Source: Syntrophomonadaceae bacterium (lineage in GTDB: Bacteria > Bacillota_D > Dethiobacteria > DTU022). From it: a stretch of 7,871 bases of DNA. Numbering within the stretch: position 1 is the first letter of the stretch; each line of letters begins with the position of its first letter. The stretch covers positions 1 to 7,871 of the forward strand of contig PXFD01000040.1 in assembly GCA_003564505.1 (NCBI GenBank). The letters run 5' to 3'. The translations under genes and the position numbers were made by a program. This document shows, in pieces, positions 6,242 to 7,871 of the stretch. The notes beneath the pieces were generated by a model, which made no database searches, was not told where the DNA came from, and was given only the letters and a program-made list of their open reading frames with translations.

Positions 6242-6736
6242 ATGGATAAGATTGAAAAGATAATCGCCCACCCTGCTTACAATGATTACCTGAACCGTAA
6301 TTGTGATGCAGAGAGAGTGCGCAGCTTTTGCTGCCACAATTTTGACCATGTGGTGGATACTGCGCGTTTAACCTATATCCTTCTCCTGGAAGAAGGCAAT
6401 CCATTTATTTCCCGGGAAATAGCTTATGCTACCGGACTTCTGCACGATATAGGCCGCTGGGCCGAATATCAAATAGGGAAAGACCATGCCGAAAAAAGCG
6501 CCGACCTGGCAAAAGAAATTCTTATTGAAGCGGGTTTCAGCAGTGAGGAAACCCGCTTAATCCAGAAGGCAATCAGTGAACACCGTGACAAAAATTACAG
6601 CCGCAAAAACAGACCTATTTTAAGCGCTGCCCTGGCCCGGGCAGACAGTTTAACCAGGAAATGCTTCTGCTGTAGCTCCCGGGATAATTGCAATAAGCTT
6701 GAACAGCAACCAAACCGAAATACACTTATTTATTAA
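6242..6736 (+). CDS. HD-domain phosphohydrolase in the folate operon
   Basis: This 164-residue soluble protein has a complete HD-superfamily metal-binding pattern: His36 (in NFDHVVDTAR), His68-Asp69 (GLLHDIGRW), His82 (DHAEKSADLAKEIL), His114 (ISEHRDKN) and Asp135 (ARADSLTRK). HD proteins hydrolyse phosphate esters, often of nucleotides. A short C-terminal tail holds Cys141, Cys143, Cys144 and Cys150, a CxxC-x5-C pattern that I recall in related clostridial HD proteins and that could bind metal. The ATG at 6242 follows AGGGGA by 6 bases. It sits 20 bases after folE and 19 before folP. The folate pathway needs removal of phosphates from dihydroneopterin triphosphate, and no Nudix enzyme for that is seen, so a pterin-phosphate hydrolase is a reasonable guess; MptB, an HD protein of methanogen pterin synthesis, is a distant precedent. 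Fold is clear; substrate is inferred. Confidence 0.88.
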   Translation: MDKIEKIIAHPAYNDYLNRNCDAERVRSFCCHNFDHVVDTARLTYILLLEEGNPFISREIAYATGLLHDIGRWAEYQIGKDHAEKSADLAKEILIEAGFSSEETRLIQKAISEHRDKNYSRKNRPILSAALARADSLTRKCFCCSSRDNCNKLEQQPNRNTLIY

Positions 6737-6741
6737 TTTAT

Positions 6742-6747
6742 GGAGGA
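6742..6747 (+). promoter_or_regulatory. Ribosome binding site that fixes the folP start
   Basis: GGAGGA ends 8 bases before the ATG at 6756. The frame stays open further upstream to an ATG at 6699 inside the HD gene, but that would add 19 residues foreign to the family and lacks such a site. Confidence 0.8.
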
Positions 6748-6755
6748 TCCGATTT

Positions 6756-7577
6756 ATGAAGAACTTGGACTTGGGCAGTACAAAGTTGCCCCTGGGTGAG
6801 CGAACATATATTATGGGCATTCTTAATGTTACACCCGATTCATTCTCCGACGGCGGTCGGTTTGACCATGTAGAAAAAGCGCTGGAACACACTCACCAGA
6901 TGGCTGCCGATGGAGCAGATATAATTGATGTTGGTGGTGAATCCACCAGGCCGGGGCATACCCGAATCAGTGTTGAAGAAGAGTTGAGCAGGGTTATGCC
7001 AGTAATTGAAAAGTTGAAAAAAGACCAGAGCTTTAAATTACCACTCTCAATTGATACATATAAGTCTGAAGTGGCAATAAAAGCCCTATCAGCCGGAGGG
7101 GAAATGTTAAATGATGTCTGGGGTTTGAAAGAAGATAAAGAACTTGGCAAAGTAGCAGCTCAGTATCATGTCCCTATATGCCTGATGCATAACCGCAGCA
7201 GTACTGATTATAAAGATTTAATACCGGATATTTTAGCTGAATTGAAAGTATCTATCGAGTTGGCCCACCAGGCTGGGATTGAAGATAGCCGGATTATAAT
7301 TGATCCTGGAATTGGCTTTGGCAAGACATATGAGCAAAACCTGGAAGTAATGCGCTCGCTTAAAGATTTCTGTGATCTTGGTTATCCCCTGCTGCTGGGA
7401 ACATCCCGTAAATCAATAATAGCAAAAACCTTAAACCTGCCTGCTGATGAGAGGATCGAAGGAACAGCGGCAACCCAGGCCCTGGGAATAGCTGCCGGTG
7501 CAGATATAATCAGAGTGCATGATGTTAAAGAGATGAAACGGGTAGCAATGATGACAGATGCTATCGTCAGGAGGTAA
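6756..7577 (+). CDS. folP: Dihydropteroate synthase
   Basis: FolP condenses 6-hydroxymethyl-7,8-dihydropterin pyrophosphate with p-aminobenzoate to give 7,8-dihydropteroate; it is the sulfonamide target and forms a cytoplasmic TIM-barrel dimer. From the ATG at 6756 the protein is 273 residues, normal for the family. In order: MGILNVTPDSFSDGG (20-34, metal and pyrophosphate Asn24), DVGGESTRPG (58-67), SIDT (98-101, Asp100), NDVWG (119-123), CLMHN (142-146), DPGIGFGK (183-190, pterin-binding Asp183), LLLGTSRKS (212-220, Lys219) and RVHDV (253-257, Arg253 and His255). All pterin- and pyrophosphate-contact residues appear present. It follows the HD gene by 19 bases and precedes folB by 4, with its stop codon overlapping the folB ribosome binding site, so the two are probably translationally coupled. 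Confidence 0.97.
   Translation: MKNLDLGSTKLPLGERTYIMGILNVTPDSFSDGGRFDHVEKALEHTHQMAADGADIIDVGGESTRPGHTRISVEEELSRVMPVIEKLKKDQSFKLPLSIDTYKSEVAIKALSAGGEMLNDVWGLKEDKELGKVAAQYHVPICLMHNRSSTDYKDLIPDILAELKVSIELAHQAGIEDSRIIIDPGIGFGKTYEQNLEVMRSLKDFCDLGYPLLLGTSRKSIIAKTLNLPADERIEGTAATQALGIAAGADIIRVHDVKEMKRVAMMTDAIVRR
7569..7575 (+). promoter_or_regulatory. Ribosome binding site for folB, overlapping the folP stop
   Basis: AGGAGGT, a near-perfect Shine-Dalgarno sequence, ends 6 bases before the folB ATG at 7582. Its last base is the first base of the folP TAA stop, a layout that suits translational coupling. Confidence 0.8.
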
Positions 7578-7581
7578 TTCA

Positions 7582-7871
7582 ATGGATCGGGTTATTATAG
7601 AAAGAATTGTTTGTTATGGTTATCACGGTGTTCTCCTGGAAGAGCAGAGCCTGGGCCAGGAGTTTCAGGTTAGCCTGGAGCTGGGAGTAGATCTATCTAA
7701 CCACACTGAAGACCAAATTGAAAGTGTAGCGGACTACAGGTCCGCTGTATCCATTGCAGAAGAAGTTATGTATGGACCACCTTGCCGGCTTCTTGAAACA
7801 CTCGCTTCCCGTATAGCAGATAAGCTACTGGGTATTGAAGGCATTATTGAAGTTACAGTTGAAGTCCGCAA
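7582..7871 (+). CDS. folB: Dihydroneopterin aldolase, 5' part
   Basis: FolB cleaves 7,8-dihydroneopterin to 6-hydroxymethyl-7,8-dihydropterin and glycolaldehyde, and also epimerises the substrate; it forms a cytoplasmic octamer of the T-fold type. The window holds 96 codons plus two bases; the family is near 120 residues, so about one fifth is missing past the right edge. Seen are MDRVIIERI, the hallmark CYGYHGVLLEEQSLGQEF (11-28) with Glu21 at the conserved pterin-binding position, Tyr52 in VADYRSAV, and CRLLETLASRIADKLL with its conserved Glu. The cut falls in codon 97 (AA?, Lys or Asn), which by alignment is probably the catalytic lysine. It starts 4 bases after folP. In this gene order folK commonly follows, either separate or fused to folB; the window ends too early to tell. 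Confidence 0.95.
   Translation, partial: MDRVIIERIVCYGYHGVLLEEQSLGQEFQVSLELGVDLSNHTEDQIESVADYRSAVSIAEEVMYGPPCRLLETLASRIADKLLGIEGIIEVTVEVR

Noticed and set aside
6699..6755. Longer folP starting at ATG 6699
   Set aside because: It would overlap the end of the HD gene, add 19 residues unlike any FolP N-terminus, and ignore the GGAGGA site placed before ATG 6756.

Overview
The window looks like housekeeping chromosome from an anaerobic, Gram-positive-type bacterium, most likely of the Clostridia or a related Firmicutes lineage. The grounds are a single-chain pyruvate:ferredoxin oxidoreductase, a type III pantothenate kinase, strong AGGAGG-like ribosome binding sites, frequent TTG and GTG starts, and a clostridial-style folate operon. 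The species cannot be fixed from the sequence alone. No transposon, integrase, phage gene, CRISPR array, rRNA or tRNA is visible.

Layout. From 1 to 1593 (+) lies the 3' part of nifJ/por, which enters from the left edge and ends at a strong intrinsic terminator (1629-1658). From 3981 back to 1721 (-) lies a three-gene set: coaX (pantothenate kinase), a patatin-like serine hydrolase and an FMN nitroreductase, probably co-transcribed from a promoter near 4032-4060. A 337-base divergent intergenic region (3982-4318) separates this from a rightward cluster that runs off the right edge: a membrane protein of the CPBP/Abi family with a large extracytoplasmic domain (4319-5632), folE (5652-6221), an HD-domain hydrolase (6242-6736), folP (6756-7577) and the 5' part of folB (from 7582). 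The last four junctions are only 4 to 20 bases long and each gene has its own good ribosome binding site.

How the genes work together. FolE turns GTP into 7,8-dihydroneopterin triphosphate. After dephosphorylation, FolB cleaves dihydroneopterin to 6-hydroxymethyl-dihydropterin, and FolP joins the pyrophosphorylated pterin to p-aminobenzoate. FolK would be expected just past the right edge. No Nudix dihydroneopterin-triphosphate pyrophosphatase is visible, and the HD-domain protein between folE and folP is a natural candidate for a pterin-phosphate hydrolase. CoaX makes 4'-phosphopantothenate for coenzyme A, and the pyruvate oxidoreductase uses coenzyme A to make acetyl-CoA, but that link is general metabolism rather than shared regulation.

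The points most worth a second look are the HD protein inside the folate operon, with its cysteine-rich tail, and the CPBP membrane protein at the operon head, whose catalytic motifs look partly lost. Nothing here clearly amounts to a wholly new system.
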